From assembly GCA_034429695.1 (NCBI GenBank), contig DAOUGC010000021.1, forward strand, positions 1 through 49,800: a stretch of 49,800 bases of DNA. Reading direction: 5' to 3'. Numbering within the stretch: the first letter of the stretch is position 1; every line of letters begins with the position of its first letter. The translations under genes were made by a program, and so were the position numbers. Positions 33,619 to 41,379 of the stretch are shown here, piece after piece. This DNA comes from DAOUGC01 sp034429695 (GTDB lineage Bacteria; Chloroflexota; Anaerolineae; Anaerolineales; Anaerolineaceae). The notes under the pieces are model-generated. The model was not told the origin of the DNA and did not search any database. It saw only the letters and a program-made list of their open reading frames with translations.

Positions 33619-34509
33619 ATGCCAGTCAAAACTCCCTCCCAGGCGCTTGCCAGTTTGCAATGGGGCTCCCGCACGTATGTGATGGGCATTCTCAACATCA
33701 CTCCTGACAGCTTCTCAGGCGACGGTCTGGCTGGAGCGCTGCAGGGTGGCGAGCTGGAAACGGTGCTGGGGGTGGCGCGGGCCATGCTGGCTGCTGGTGC
33801 TGATATTATTGATGTGGGCGGCGAGAGTACCCGCCCCGGTGCCGTGCCGGTGGATGAAGCCGAGGAACTGAAGCGGGTGATCCCCGTGATTTCCGCGCTG
33901 CATGAAGCCGAGCCGGATGCGCTGATCTCGGTGGATACCTACCGCTCGGCTGTGGCGGAGGCGGCCATTCAGGCCGGGGCGCACATCCTCAATGACGTAT
34001 GGGGACTGCGTGTTGACCCGCTGCTGGGTGAGGTGGCTGCGCGCCACGGCGCGCCGCTGGTGCTGATGCACAACCGCAGCCGCCCGTCTGATGCGCGGCT
34101 GGAAAACCGCCTGGGTGGACGTTATGTGGGCGTGGAATATGACGACCTGATCGGCGATGTGTGCGCAGAGTTGCTTTTTAGTGTTGATCTTGCCCGGCGC
34201 TGCGGTGTGCGTGATGAACAAATCATCCTTGACCCCGGCATCGGGTTCGGCAAGACGGTGACACAGAACCTTGAATTGCTCAATAATTTGGGCGGGATCA
34301 AGAAACTGGGCTATCCACTGCTGATTGGTCCTTCCCGCAAATCTTTTATTGGTTACACTCTGGATGTTCCGCCGGATCAACGTGTGGAAGGCACAGCGGC
34401 GGCTGTGGCGGTGGGTATTGTACGTGGAGCAGATGTGGTGCGCGTGCATGATGTTGAAGCCATGGTGCGCGTGACGCGGATGAGCGATGCCATTGTGCGC
34501 GGCAGATAA
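33619..34509 (+). CDS. folP: Dihydropteroate synthase
   Basis: A 296-residue TIM-barrel enzyme joining p-aminobenzoate to the pterin diphosphate in folate synthesis. Signatures in order: MGILNITPDSFSGDG (about 23-37; pterin and diphosphate loop), AGADIIDVGGESTRPG (about 58-73), LISVDTYRS (about 100), LDPGIGFGKT (about 205-214) and LIGPSRKSFIG (about 235-245). Length is normal. No other folate genes are adjacent. It is the first gene of a plus-strand run that continues into membrane-lipid-type genes; the next start is 17 bases after its stop. Confidence 0.96.
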   Translation: MPVKTPSQALASLQWGSRTYVMGILNITPDSFSGDGLAGALQGGELETVLGVARAMLAAGADIIDVGGESTRPGAVPVDEAEELKRVIPVISALHEAEPDALISVDTYRSAVAEAAIQAGAHILNDVWGLRVDPLLGEVAARHGAPLVLMHNRSRPSDARLENRLGGRYVGVEYDDLIGDVCAELLFSVDLARRCGVRDEQIILDPGIGFGKTVTQNLELLNNLGGIKKLGYPLLIGPSRKSFIGYTLDVPPDQRVEGTAAAVAVGIVRGADVVRVHDVEAMVRVTRMSDAIVRGR

Positions 34510-34526
34510 CCCAAGGAGTGTTCGGC

Positions 34527-36347
34527 ATGTTCCTGCTGGGAATGCTCGGTGTCTTGCAAATGACGCTGCTGCCCGGGCTGTTGCTGCTAAAAGGGGTGCA
34601 CCTTAAAGGGGAAGGCTTTTCAGGGAGCCTGGTGCAGTGGTTGGTGTATTCCTTTGGTTTCAGCCTCATCGTAAACTTTCTCATCGTTTTTTTTCTTACA
34701 GCACTGGGCCTGTATCTGCGCCCGGTGGTGGTCTTCCTGCTGCTGGTGGAGTTAATCCTGCTGGTCTGGGTTTTTCGTCATGACCTGCGCAGCCCGTTGA
34801 CGACCGGCCTGCAGGTTCTGGTGGAACGCACCCGCCGGGTGGGGGAAAAGTTTTCACAAAAGGTGTTGCCAACCGACGGCGACCCTTTGATCACAGTTCT
34901 GCGATTGGTGGCCGTTGGCGTGTTGCTGGGGGTGGCGGTCTCATCGGTTCTGTGGGCAGGGCGGGTGTTGATCAGCAATGTGGGCAGCGTGTTTTCATCG
35001 TGGGACGCCATTTATTCATGGAACCGCTGGGCGGTGGAATGGGCTGCCAATGGCATCCCCACCGAAACATCCCAGTATCCGCAGTTGCTGCCCGCCAACT
35101 GGTCACTCAGCTATGTGCTCACCGGCGACAGCGGCATGCAGTTGTTCGTCAAAGCCACCATGCCCTTGTTCCTGCTTTACACCCTGATGCTCATTCTGGA
35201 TCTGGGATTGGAAGGCTGGGCGGTGGGGGCTTTCATCGCGGTGGAGATCACGCGGTTGGCGATCAAGAAATTCACGGGTGAGTTTATTGCCGAGGGCTAC
35301 GCCGATGTGCCCCTGGCTTTCTTCGCGCTGCTGGCGGTGCATCCGCTGCTGCGCAACCGGCGAAATTCGTGGCAATTCACGGCGGTGATGGGTTTGACCC
35401 TGGCTGCCGGAGCGGCGGTGACCAAACAACCCGGATTGTTTCTGCTGGGGGTCTATCCGCTGCTGTCCTTTCTCTTGCTGAAACCCGGGGTTGCCGGGGT
35501 GCGGCAGAACTGGAAAATTCTGGGTGTGGGATTGCTTGCCGCGGCATTTGTTTCTTTGGCCTGGTACGGGTACAATCAAATTGCATTGATGACCGGCGCG
35601 GAGTCTTCCAACCTGGGCTGGTTGACCGGTGGCATTTACGGTGGCGCGTCATTGCTGGAGCGGGCACAGCCCGCCTGGCTCTCACTGGGAAAATACGCAT
35701 GGTTGCTGGCATTATTGATCCCCGGGGCGAGCCTGTTGCGTCCTGCCCACCGCTGGCTTGCGTTGCTGGTGGTTCTCCCCTGGGCGGTGATCTGGCTGTT
35801 CATGTTCAGCTACGATACCCGCAATACCGCCATGATCCTGCCGCTGCTGGGGTTGTGTGTGGGCGAATTGCTGGGGCGCGGGTTTGATCTAGCCCTTGCC
35901 CTGCTGGAAAAGCTGCACACTGCCCGCCTGCGTTTGGGGTTTGCCGTTGGAGTGTTGCTGCTTGTGCTGGTGGGAGGCGGGCTGCTGATAAAGAGCGAAA
36001 CGTTGCAGACCCGTCAGGAACAGCAGCAGCGCCGGGCATTGAGCGCTGAATTAAACGAAAGCCTTTACCAGTATTTTGACCAAAACCCCGGCGGCCGGGT
36101 GCTCACCAATTATCCGGTGAATTATTTGCCCGGCTTGCAGGCTGAATGGGTCAATTACTGGTATGCTGATTACGATGTTTACATGGCCATGCACGACCGG
36201 GGGGAGTTTGATTATTTGCTGGTGCCGGGGTATGCTGATCAAAGCATCCAGCAGGACATCGAGCAGCGCATCGCAGGTGGGGAATATGTGTTACTGTTCG
36301 AGAATCACAATTTTCTAAATTACCGGTTCATAAAAGTGGTGAAATAA
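34527..36347 (+). CDS. Polytopic membrane protein, possible GT-C glycosyltransferase
   Basis: A 606-residue protein with about 12 transmembrane segments. An outer loop after about residue 160 has SSWDAIYSWNRWAVEWAANG, with an Asp and several Trp as in GT-C sugar transferases, and later NGIPTETSQYPQLLP. C-terminal outer part (from about 500) includes YFDQNPGGRVLTNYPVNYLPG, a small soluble domain typical of this fold. The catalytic assignment is not certain. AAGGAG lies 8 bases before the ATG at 34527; the GTG at 34518 overlaps this site. It lies between folP and an acyltransferase gene, and a role in making a glycolipid or cell-surface sugar is inferred. Confidence 0.65.
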   Translation: MFLLGMLGVLQMTLLPGLLLLKGVHLKGEGFSGSLVQWLVYSFGFSLIVNFLIVFFLTALGLYLRPVVVFLLLVELILLVWVFRHDLRSPLTTGLQVLVERTRRVGEKFSQKVLPTDGDPLITVLRLVAVGVLLGVAVSSVLWAGRVLISNVGSVFSSWDAIYSWNRWAVEWAANGIPTETSQYPQLLPANWSLSYVLTGDSGMQLFVKATMPLFLLYTLMLILDLGLEGWAVGAFIAVEITRLAIKKFTGEFIAEGYADVPLAFFALLAVHPLLRNRRNSWQFTAVMGLTLAAGAAVTKQPGLFLLGVYPLLSFLLLKPGVAGVRQNWKILGVGLLAAAFVSLAWYGYNQIALMTGAESSNLGWLTGGIYGGASLLERAQPAWLSLGKYAWLLALLIPGASLLRPAHRWLALLVVLPWAVIWLFMFSYDTRNTAMILPLLGLCVGELLGRGFDLALALLEKLHTARLRLGFAVGVLLLVLVGGGLLIKSETLQTRQEQQQRRALSAELNESLYQYFDQNPGGRVLTNYPVNYLPGLQAEWVNYWYADYDVYMAMHDRGEFDYLLVPGYADQSIQQDIEQRIAGGEYVLLFENHNFLNYRFIKVVK

Positions 36348-36370
36348 ACCTTTTTTGCAAAGTGATAACG

Positions 36371-37273
36371 ATGAAACTGGAAAGCATACTGAACTCACAA
36401 TGGATTGTGGAGGCTGGTCTGTGGTTGGCGCAGCGTGTGCCGCCAGGGGTGGGCTACCGCGTGTCGGGGTGGATCGCCAATCTGATAGCCTCACAGAATT
36501 TCAGGCAGGTGAATGCCGTGCGCGCCAATCAATGGGTGGTGCAGGGTGGTTCGGTGAACCTGGACGGATTGAATCAGGTGGTGCGGCAGGTGTACCGTTC
36601 AGTGCTGCGCAGCTTGTACGACTTTTACCATTATCTGGACCAGCCGGATGCAGTCATGCGCATGGTGGAGCTGGATGAAAGCATGAAAAAGCTGCTGGAC
36701 CGTAACCGCAAACCGGGAAAAGGTTTGTTGATGGTGGTTCCGCACATGACCAATTTTGACCTGGTGGGCCGCGCGGTTGCGCTGAACGGTATGAAGCTGC
36801 AGATTTTGTCTTACCCGCGTCCCAACAGCGGGTATCAACGTCAGAATGAATTGCGGAAACTGGAGAACATCAACATCACGCCCATGTCCATTGATGCCTT
36901 TCGGCAGGCAAGCGAGTTTTTAAAGGCCGGCGGCGCGGTGGTGACGGGCGTGGACCGCCCTTTGAACGATGGCAAATATCGCCCGCGCTTTTTTGGGCGT
37001 CCGGCTGCCCTGCCGGTGGGGCATGTACGCCTGGCGATCAAGGTAAAACTGCCGGTGGTGGTCATTTCGGCCTGCCGCATGCCAGACGGCCATTACCGCG
37101 TTTGGGCGGGAGATCCGATTGAGATGCAACCATCGGATGATTTGCAGGAGGAAATCACCGGCAACGCTGAGACGATCCTTGCCGAGGTGGAGCGGGGGAT
37201 CCGCGTTGCACCGGAGCAATGGGCCATGTTTTATCCGGTGTGGGGAAATAATTTGCAGGAGCTTTCCGGTTAG
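36371..37273 (+). CDS. Lipid acyltransferase, LpxL/HtrB or PatA-like
   Basis: A 300-residue protein of the lysophospholipid acyltransferase superfamily. The HX4D motif is HMTNFD (125-130), preceded by GLLMVVP. The later segment FLKAGGAVVTGVDRPLND (about 192-209) matches the second block of LpxL/PatA-type enzymes, and VKLPVVVISACRMPDGHYRV (about 226-245) the third. Family members acylate lipid A, phosphatidylinositol mannosides or other glycolipids. This organism shows no lipid A genes here, and the next gene is a phosphatidyltransferase, so a PatA-like role on a phospho-glycolipid is the best guess. GTG at 36362 is an alternative start; ATG at 36371 is preferred. Confidence 0.85.
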   Translation: MKLESILNSQWIVEAGLWLAQRVPPGVGYRVSGWIANLIASQNFRQVNAVRANQWVVQGGSVNLDGLNQVVRQVYRSVLRSLYDFYHYLDQPDAVMRMVELDESMKKLLDRNRKPGKGLLMVVPHMTNFDLVGRAVALNGMKLQILSYPRPNSGYQRQNELRKLENINITPMSIDAFRQASEFLKAGGAVVTGVDRPLNDGKYRPRFFGRPAALPVGHVRLAIKVKLPVVVISACRMPDGHYRVWAGDPIEMQPSDDLQEEITGNAETILAEVERGIRVAPEQWAMFYPVWGNNLQELSG

Positions 37274-37336
37274 GCGGGAATGCTCATTACTCAATTTTGT
37301 CGGTTTTACCGGTTACCCAAAAACAGAGGGAAAAAC

Positions 37337-38119
37337 ATGAAACAGATCAAACCGCGAACATCCACAGGCTTGCAACCGGAAGATATTTTGCCGGATGAGT
37401 CCATTTTGGTGCCCAAAGTAAAGAAGAAAAAAAAGGTTAAACCGCACAAGCGGGTTAACACCACCATCCTGGGTGGGGTGGAACGGGCAGCCATCAACTG
37501 GATCCTGCCGCGCCTGCCAGCCTGGGTGACTCCGGACATTCTCACTGGCATTGGTCTGTTTGCCGGAATATTAATCTTTTTCAGTTACTGGGCCTCCAAC
37601 CGAAACCCGGCCTTTTTATGGCTGGCAAGTCTGGGCTTTTTGATCAACTGGTTTGGCGACAGTCTGGATGGCAACCTGGCACGCTACCGCCATATTGAAA
37701 GACCCAAGTACGGCTATTATATTGACCACATCATTGATGCCATTGTGGAGACCCTGGTATTTCTGGGTGCGGGGCTTTCACCATACCTGCACTTTAACCT
37801 TGCTGCGCTGGCATTGATTGGCTATTTCCTGCTCTCGGTGCATGTGTTCATGTCCACTTACATCACCGGAGAATTTCGCATTTCGTACGCCAGTCTGGGA
37901 CCAACCGAAATGCGTGCATTGGTGATTGTGACCAATATTGCGTTGTTTTTCTTTGGCATGCCGGTGTTTAAAGTCAGCGGGTTTGCCTTTACCGTTTTTG
38001 ACGTGGTTGCAGTCATCATGGCGATCCTGTTTGCGGGCGCATTTTTAACTGCGTCCTGGAAAACCGCTGTGGTGCTTGCCAAAGCAGAAGGGACCCCCAA
38101 ACCTGTTGATGAACCCTGA
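37337..38119 (+). CDS. CDP-alcohol phosphatidyltransferase
   Basis: A 260-residue membrane enzyme that joins a CDP-activated lipid to an alcohol. The full signature D-x2-DG-x2-AR-x9-G-x3-D-x3-D is present: D108, D111, G112, A115, R116, G126, D130, D134. Six hydrophobic helices surround it. The N-terminus (1-45) is soluble and includes a Lys-rich run (VKKKKKVKPHKR). The alcohol could be inositol phosphate, glycerol phosphate or another; it cannot be told. AGAGGG lies before the ATG at 37337. With the acyltransferase and GT-C-like genes upstream it suggests phosphoglycolipid synthesis. Its last 11 bases overlap the MFS gene. Confidence 0.92.
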   Translation: MKQIKPRTSTGLQPEDILPDESILVPKVKKKKKVKPHKRVNTTILGGVERAAINWILPRLPAWVTPDILTGIGLFAGILIFFSYWASNRNPAFLWLASLGFLINWFGDSLDGNLARYRHIERPKYGYYIDHIIDAIVETLVFLGAGLSPYLHFNLAALALIGYFLLSVHVFMSTYITGEFRISYASLGPTEMRALVIVTNIALFFFGMPVFKVSGFAFTVFDVVAVIMAILFAGAFLTASWKTAVVLAKAEGTPKPVDEP

Positions 38120-39293
38120 CATTGACGCGTCATTGCCGAAAAAAATCATTTATCCAAAGGCGTTTTACTTTTTATTCTTTGGAGCCGTATCGGCTCTGAC
38201 GCCTTACCTGCCGCTTTATTATGAGCAGATCAACCTGACCGGCAAGCAGATCGGCATGCTGGCCGGTATTTCGCCGTTGGTGGGTCTGGTGGCCGGTCCT
38301 CTGTGGGGGGCGCTGGCGGATATCACCCGGCGGTACAAGGCATTGCTGTTGATAGCCATCTCGTTGATGATCGCCGTGATCTGGCTGGTGACCACCACCA
38401 CCAACTTTGGCTACCTGATCCTGATCGTCACGCTGTTTGCGCTGCTATCCAACCCGATCATCCCAATTGTGGACGCCACCACGTTGCAAATGTTGAAGGG
38501 GCGCGCTGATCAGTACGGGAAGGTGCGGCTGTGGGGGGCTGTGGGCTGGGGGTTATGCTCGCCGATTGCGGGGGCGCTGGCCGAGCAGATGGGGGTGAGG
38601 ATTAACTTCATTGCCTTCACACTGGTGATGGTCGCCGGTGTGTTGGTTGCAGCCGGGCTGCCGGTGACGCGGGGGGCGGTGGCGAAGGGTGGTTTTGGCA
38701 GCAGCCTGCGTCAACTGGTGCTCAATCCCCGCTTGGGTCCCTTCTGGCTGATCGCGTTCATCAGCGGCGTGGGCATGAGCCTGTTGCAGAATTTCCTGTT
38801 CCTGCATATGAATGTGCTGGGAGCCGGTCAGGGTTTGATGGGCATTGCCATGACCTTTTCCACAGCCAGTGAGGTGGTGATTATGTTCACCTCTGACCGC
38901 CTGTTGCGGCGGTTTGGGGCGCGGGCATTGATGGGGGCATCCTTGCTGGCATATGTGCTGCGTTTGCTGGCCCTTTCTTTTATTCAAGATCCCTGGTTGG
39001 TGCTGCCGTTGCAATTGCTGCACGGTTTCACTTTTGCCGCCATGTGGGTGGCATCCATGCATTTTCTGGCAGAAAACACCCCTGAAGGCCTTGGGGCAAC
39101 CGCCCAGGGGTTGTTCAGTAGCATGGTGTTTGGCCTGGGCGGTGTGACCGGCGGGCTGCTGGGTGGCTGGTTGTATGAAGATGCGGGGTCTGCGATGCTG
39201 TTCAGGGTGGGAGGAATCGCCATGCTGGTGTGCGTGGCGGTATACGGTGTGATGGGCAGGCGCAGGAAGCCTGGGGGTTCTGCCTTGCTTTGA
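38109..39293 (+). CDS. MFS transporter, LacY/nucleoside-symporter-like
   Basis: A 394-residue transporter with 12 predicted helices. After helix 2 is the MFS loop GPLWGALADITRRYK (G-x-x-x-D-R/K-type), and the early FFGAVSALTPYLPLYYEQINLTGKQIG resembles the MFS_1-like branch (nucleoside:H+ symporters, MFSD6, LacY). The substrate is unknown. The ATG at 38109 overlaps the previous gene by 11 bases; the frame runs to TTG at 38076, but that would lie inside the previous coding region. It may flip or export a lipid made by the upstream genes, or be unrelated. A strong terminator follows. Confidence 0.88.
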   Translation: MNPDIDASLPKKIIYPKAFYFLFFGAVSALTPYLPLYYEQINLTGKQIGMLAGISPLVGLVAGPLWGALADITRRYKALLLIAISLMIAVIWLVTTTTNFGYLILIVTLFALLSNPIIPIVDATTLQMLKGRADQYGKVRLWGAVGWGLCSPIAGALAEQMGVRINFIAFTLVMVAGVLVAAGLPVTRGAVAKGGFGSSLRQLVLNPRLGPFWLIAFISGVGMSLLQNFLFLHMNVLGAGQGLMGIAMTFSTASEVVIMFTSDRLLRRFGARALMGASLLAYVLRLLALSFIQDPWLVLPLQLLHGFTFAAMWVASMHFLAENTPEGLGATAQGLFSSMVFGLGGVTGGLLGGWLYEDAGSAMLFRVGGIAMLVCVAVYGVMGRRRKPGGSALL

Positions 39294-39319
39294 TGGAATT
39301 GATTAGCAGGTTGTGGGAT

Positions 39320-39352
39320 GGTGGGTTCGATTTCGAACCCACCGTTTTTTTT
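39320..39352 (+). terminator. Rho-independent terminator after MFS gene
   Basis: GGTGGGTTCGA (39320-39330) pairs perfectly with TCGAACCCACC (39333-39343) around a two-base loop and is followed by G and eight T's. It ends the folP-to-MFS run. The stem half GGTGGGTT recurs in the terminator after osmC. Confidence 0.93.
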
Positions 39353-39363
39353 ACCTGCGAAGA

Positions 39364-39469
39364 GCACCCCCTCCGTGCGAATGCGCGTGCGAGAGAAGAT
39401 GCTGGATGCCCGTATTTCCCGCGCATTCGCCCACCTCCCCCATCGAAAGGAACGTCGATGGGGGAGGAG
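39364..39469. repeat. Double-hairpin intergenic repeat, copy 1
   Basis: A unit of about 106 bp that folds as two adjacent hairpins. Hairpin 1: GCGAATGCGCG (39377-39387) with CGCGCATTCGC (39420-39430). Hairpin 2: CTCCCCCATCGA (39435-39446) with TCGATGGGGGAG (39455-39466). A second copy, about 90 % identical by eye, lies 375 bp downstream in the same orientation. The 658-bp gap from 39294 to 39950 holds no credible gene. Confidence 0.9.
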
Positions 39470-39503
39470 AATGATGTGCCCCACGCCAACATTCATCGAG
39501 ATT

Positions 39504-39562
39504 TGTAGGGGACGGGCGGGAGGAAACGCGTGAATCGACCCTGGCAGGCATAGCCCGTCCCG
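39504..39562. repeat. Inverted repeat between the two double-hairpin units
   Basis: GGGACGGGC near 39508 and GCCCGTCCC near 39553 can pair across about 36 bases. This may be the end or the core of a larger element that includes both double-hairpin copies. Confidence 0.5.
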
Positions 39563-39579
39563 CCAAAATGACCGTTTTC

Positions 39580-39596
39580 GGCGCACGCCGTGCGCC
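39580..39596. repeat. Short GC palindrome
   Basis: GGCGCACG-C-CGTGCGCC is an 8-bp perfect dyad around one base. It lies between the two double-hairpin copies in the gene-free stretch. Confidence 0.6.
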
Positions 39597-39739
39597 GCCA
39601 CAAAAATTAGTGGGTAGGATGGGTCGCCAGCTTCCCTGGCGCGGCGTTCGTCCCGCCCCCCGCTTGTTGATGACACCGCCCAGACACAGACGCCGCCAGC
39701 AAGCGTCTTGAATCCAAATCCGTGAAATGCATTTTCAGA

Positions 39740-39846
39740 ACACCCCCTCCGGGCGAATGCGCGTGCGAGAGAATCTTGCTGGATGCCCGGATTTCCCGCG
39801 CATTCGCCCACCTCCCCCATCGAAAAGGGCGTCGATGGAGGAGGAG
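39740..39846. repeat. Double-hairpin intergenic repeat, copy 2
   Basis: The second copy of the unit at 39364-39469. Hairpin 1: GCGAATGCGCG (39753-39763) with CGCGCATTCGC (39797-39807), identical to copy 1. Hairpin 2: CTCCCCCATCGA (39812-39823) with TCGATGGAGGAG (39832-39843), one mismatch against copy 1. Loops differ more than stems. It ends about 100 bases before osmC. Confidence 0.9.
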
Positions 39847-39912
39847 AAAATCGATCAAATCCGTGAAATCCGTTGTCAGGCATCTGTCACTTTTTGTTTT
39901 TGGAGACATCTC

Positions 39913-39918
39913 TATAAT
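39913..39918 (+). promoter_or_regulatory. Probable -10 box of osmC
   Basis: Perfect TATAAT, 32 bases before the ATG at 39951. A T-rich stretch (39891-39900) lies at the -35 distance, but no clear TTGACA. An AGGAGGG ribosome site follows at 39937-39943. Confidence 0.5.
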
Positions 39919-39950
39919 GATTAAACAAAAGACAACAGGAGGGTTGTTTT

Positions 39951-40355
39951 ATGGAAATGGTCATTGAATTCCCGGGTGGGGCAAAAGTGGACGCCAGCTT
40001 TGGCGGTTTTACAGTAAAGACAGATCAACCACCTTCAGGTGGTGGTGATGGTTCAGCGCCGACCCCGTTTTCGTTGTTTCTGGCCTCGATGGGAACCTGC
40101 GCCGGTATTTACGTGCTTGGCTTTTGCAAGCAGCGCGGCCTGCCCACAGAGGGCATTCGCATTGTGCAGCGCAGTCACACCAATCCGTCCACACGGCTGG
40201 TGGAGACGGTGGAACTGGAGATCCAGGTTCCGCCCACCTTTCCAGAACGCTATTATGATGCATTGATCAATTCTGCCAATCTGTGCGCGGTTAAGAAGCA
40301 TCTGGAGCATCCACCGAAGTTTGACGTGTTCACCAAGGTGGTTGATACGGAGTAA
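39951..40355 (+). CDS. OsmC family protein
   Basis: A 134-residue protein of the OsmC/Ohr superfamily, which reduces organic hydroperoxides with a pair of cysteines. C50 (MGTCAGIYVL) and C112 (NLCAVKKHLE) are at the two expected sites. The opening FGGFTVKTDQPPSGGGDGSAPTPF matches the family. It resembles the YhfA-like OsmC branch more than Ohr because of the PTPF-SLFLASMGTC block. It has its own promoter and terminator, so it is a single-gene unit. Confidence 0.93.
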   Translation: MEMVIEFPGGAKVDASFGGFTVKTDQPPSGGGDGSAPTPFSLFLASMGTCAGIYVLGFCKQRGLPTEGIRIVQRSHTNPSTRLVETVELEIQVPPTFPERYYDALINSANLCAVKKHLEHPPKFDVFTKVVDTE

Positions 40356-40385
40356 GTCAGGGATCAGGTGTTGGGTATGATTAAT

Positions 40386-40417
40386 GGGTGGGTTGGCGTA
40401 TTTCCAACCCACCTTTT
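40386..40417 (+). terminator. Rho-independent terminator after osmC
   Basis: GGTGGGTTGG (40387-40396) pairs with CCAACCCACC (40404-40413), followed by four T's. The rest of the 252-bp gap to tpiA has a second, G-C rich hairpin-like stretch near 40507-40531 that has no T-run. Confidence 0.85.
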
Positions 40418-40607
40418 GGGTTAATGGCCTGTCCCCGGTTTTTCGGGTGAACCACCCAACCGGATGTTCGATAATCGCCATCCTCACAGCCGTTTCTGAT
40501 AAAATAAGGGGTGCGCCTCAACCGGGGCGTACCCCTCACCCTGTGAACTGACCGGACCGGTTACCCGCCGGTCTGGAAACAATCTTTTTTTCAAAGGACG
40601 GCTTTAT

Positions 40608-41366
40608 ATGCGCAAACCATTTGTGGCTGGAAACTGGAAGATGAACAAGACCGTGGCGGAATCCACCCCCCTGGTGGCTGAAATGCTCACGGGTCTGCAA
40701 CAGTACGACCAGGTTGAACGCGTGATCTGCCCGCCATTCACGGCGCTCATGCCGCTCTCGGCGCTGCTGAAGGGTTCCGGCATTGGGCTGGGCGCGCAGA
40801 ACCTGTACTGGGAAGGCTCAGGCGCTTACACCGGTGAGGTGTCGCCGCTGATGATCAAAGAGTTTTGCGCCTATGTGATCCTGGGTCACTCTGAGCGGCG
40901 CGCTCTGTTCGGCGAGACCGATGAGACCGTCAACCGCAAGGTCAAGGCTGCGCTGCTCAACGGATTAATCCCGATTATGTGCGTTGGCGAGACGCTGGAA
41001 GAAAATAAATCGGGGCGCACGGTGGAAGTGGTTGACAGCCAGATGCGCGGCGGACTGGCAGGCTTGAGCCCCGAGCAGATGTCCAGCGTGGTGATTGCCT
41101 ATGAACCGGTATGGGCCATTGGAACCGGCCTGGCTGCATCAGGCCCGGATGCCAACAAGGTGGTGGCTGACATCATCCGCCCGGCGATGAATGACCTGTT
41201 CGGCAATGCGGTGGCGCAGGCCACGCGCGTGCTGTATGGCGGCTCGGTCAACGGCGCCAATGCGGCTGAGTTCTTTGGCCAGCCCGATATTGACGGCGCA
41301 CTGGTGGGCGGCGCAAGCCTCAAACCAGCCGACTTCATCAAGATCGTCCAGGCGGCGGCTGCCTGA
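40608..41366 (+). CDS. tpiA: Triosephosphate isomerase
   Basis: A 252-residue glycolytic enzyme that interconverts dihydroxyacetone phosphate and glyceraldehyde 3-phosphate. The active-site residues are all visible: N9 and K11 (GNWKMN), H94 (ILGHSERR), E166 (AYEPVWAIGTG; also the flexible-loop hinge), and the phosphate loop YGGSVNGANA near 208. Length is normal. AAAGGA precedes the ATG. No gapA or pgk is adjacent; the next gene starts 13 bases after its stop. Confidence 0.97.
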   Translation: MRKPFVAGNWKMNKTVAESTPLVAEMLTGLQQYDQVERVICPPFTALMPLSALLKGSGIGLGAQNLYWEGSGAYTGEVSPLMIKEFCAYVILGHSERRALFGETDETVNRKVKAALLNGLIPIMCVGETLEENKSGRTVEVVDSQMRGGLAGLSPEQMSSVVIAYEPVWAIGTGLAASGPDANKVVADIIRPAMNDLFGNAVAQATRVLYGGSVNGANAAEFFGQPDIDGALVGGASLKPADFIKIVQAAAA

Positions 41367-41379
41367 GCGGGGCTGTGGC

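Noticed and set aside
38984..39883. Minus-strand open frame of 299 codons that spans both double-hairpin repeats and part of the MFS gene
   Set aside because: It crosses a strong plus-strand terminator and the repeats, and its peptide is just the repeats translated. No ribosome site.
40507..40535. GC-rich hairpin before tpiA as riboswitch or terminator
   Set aside because: No T-run and no known riboswitch core; too short and imperfect to call.
41191..41379. Upstream extension of the M50-like frame inside tpiA
   Set aside because: It lies in another frame of tpiA, whose motifs are complete to its stop; the GTG just after tpiA is the better start.
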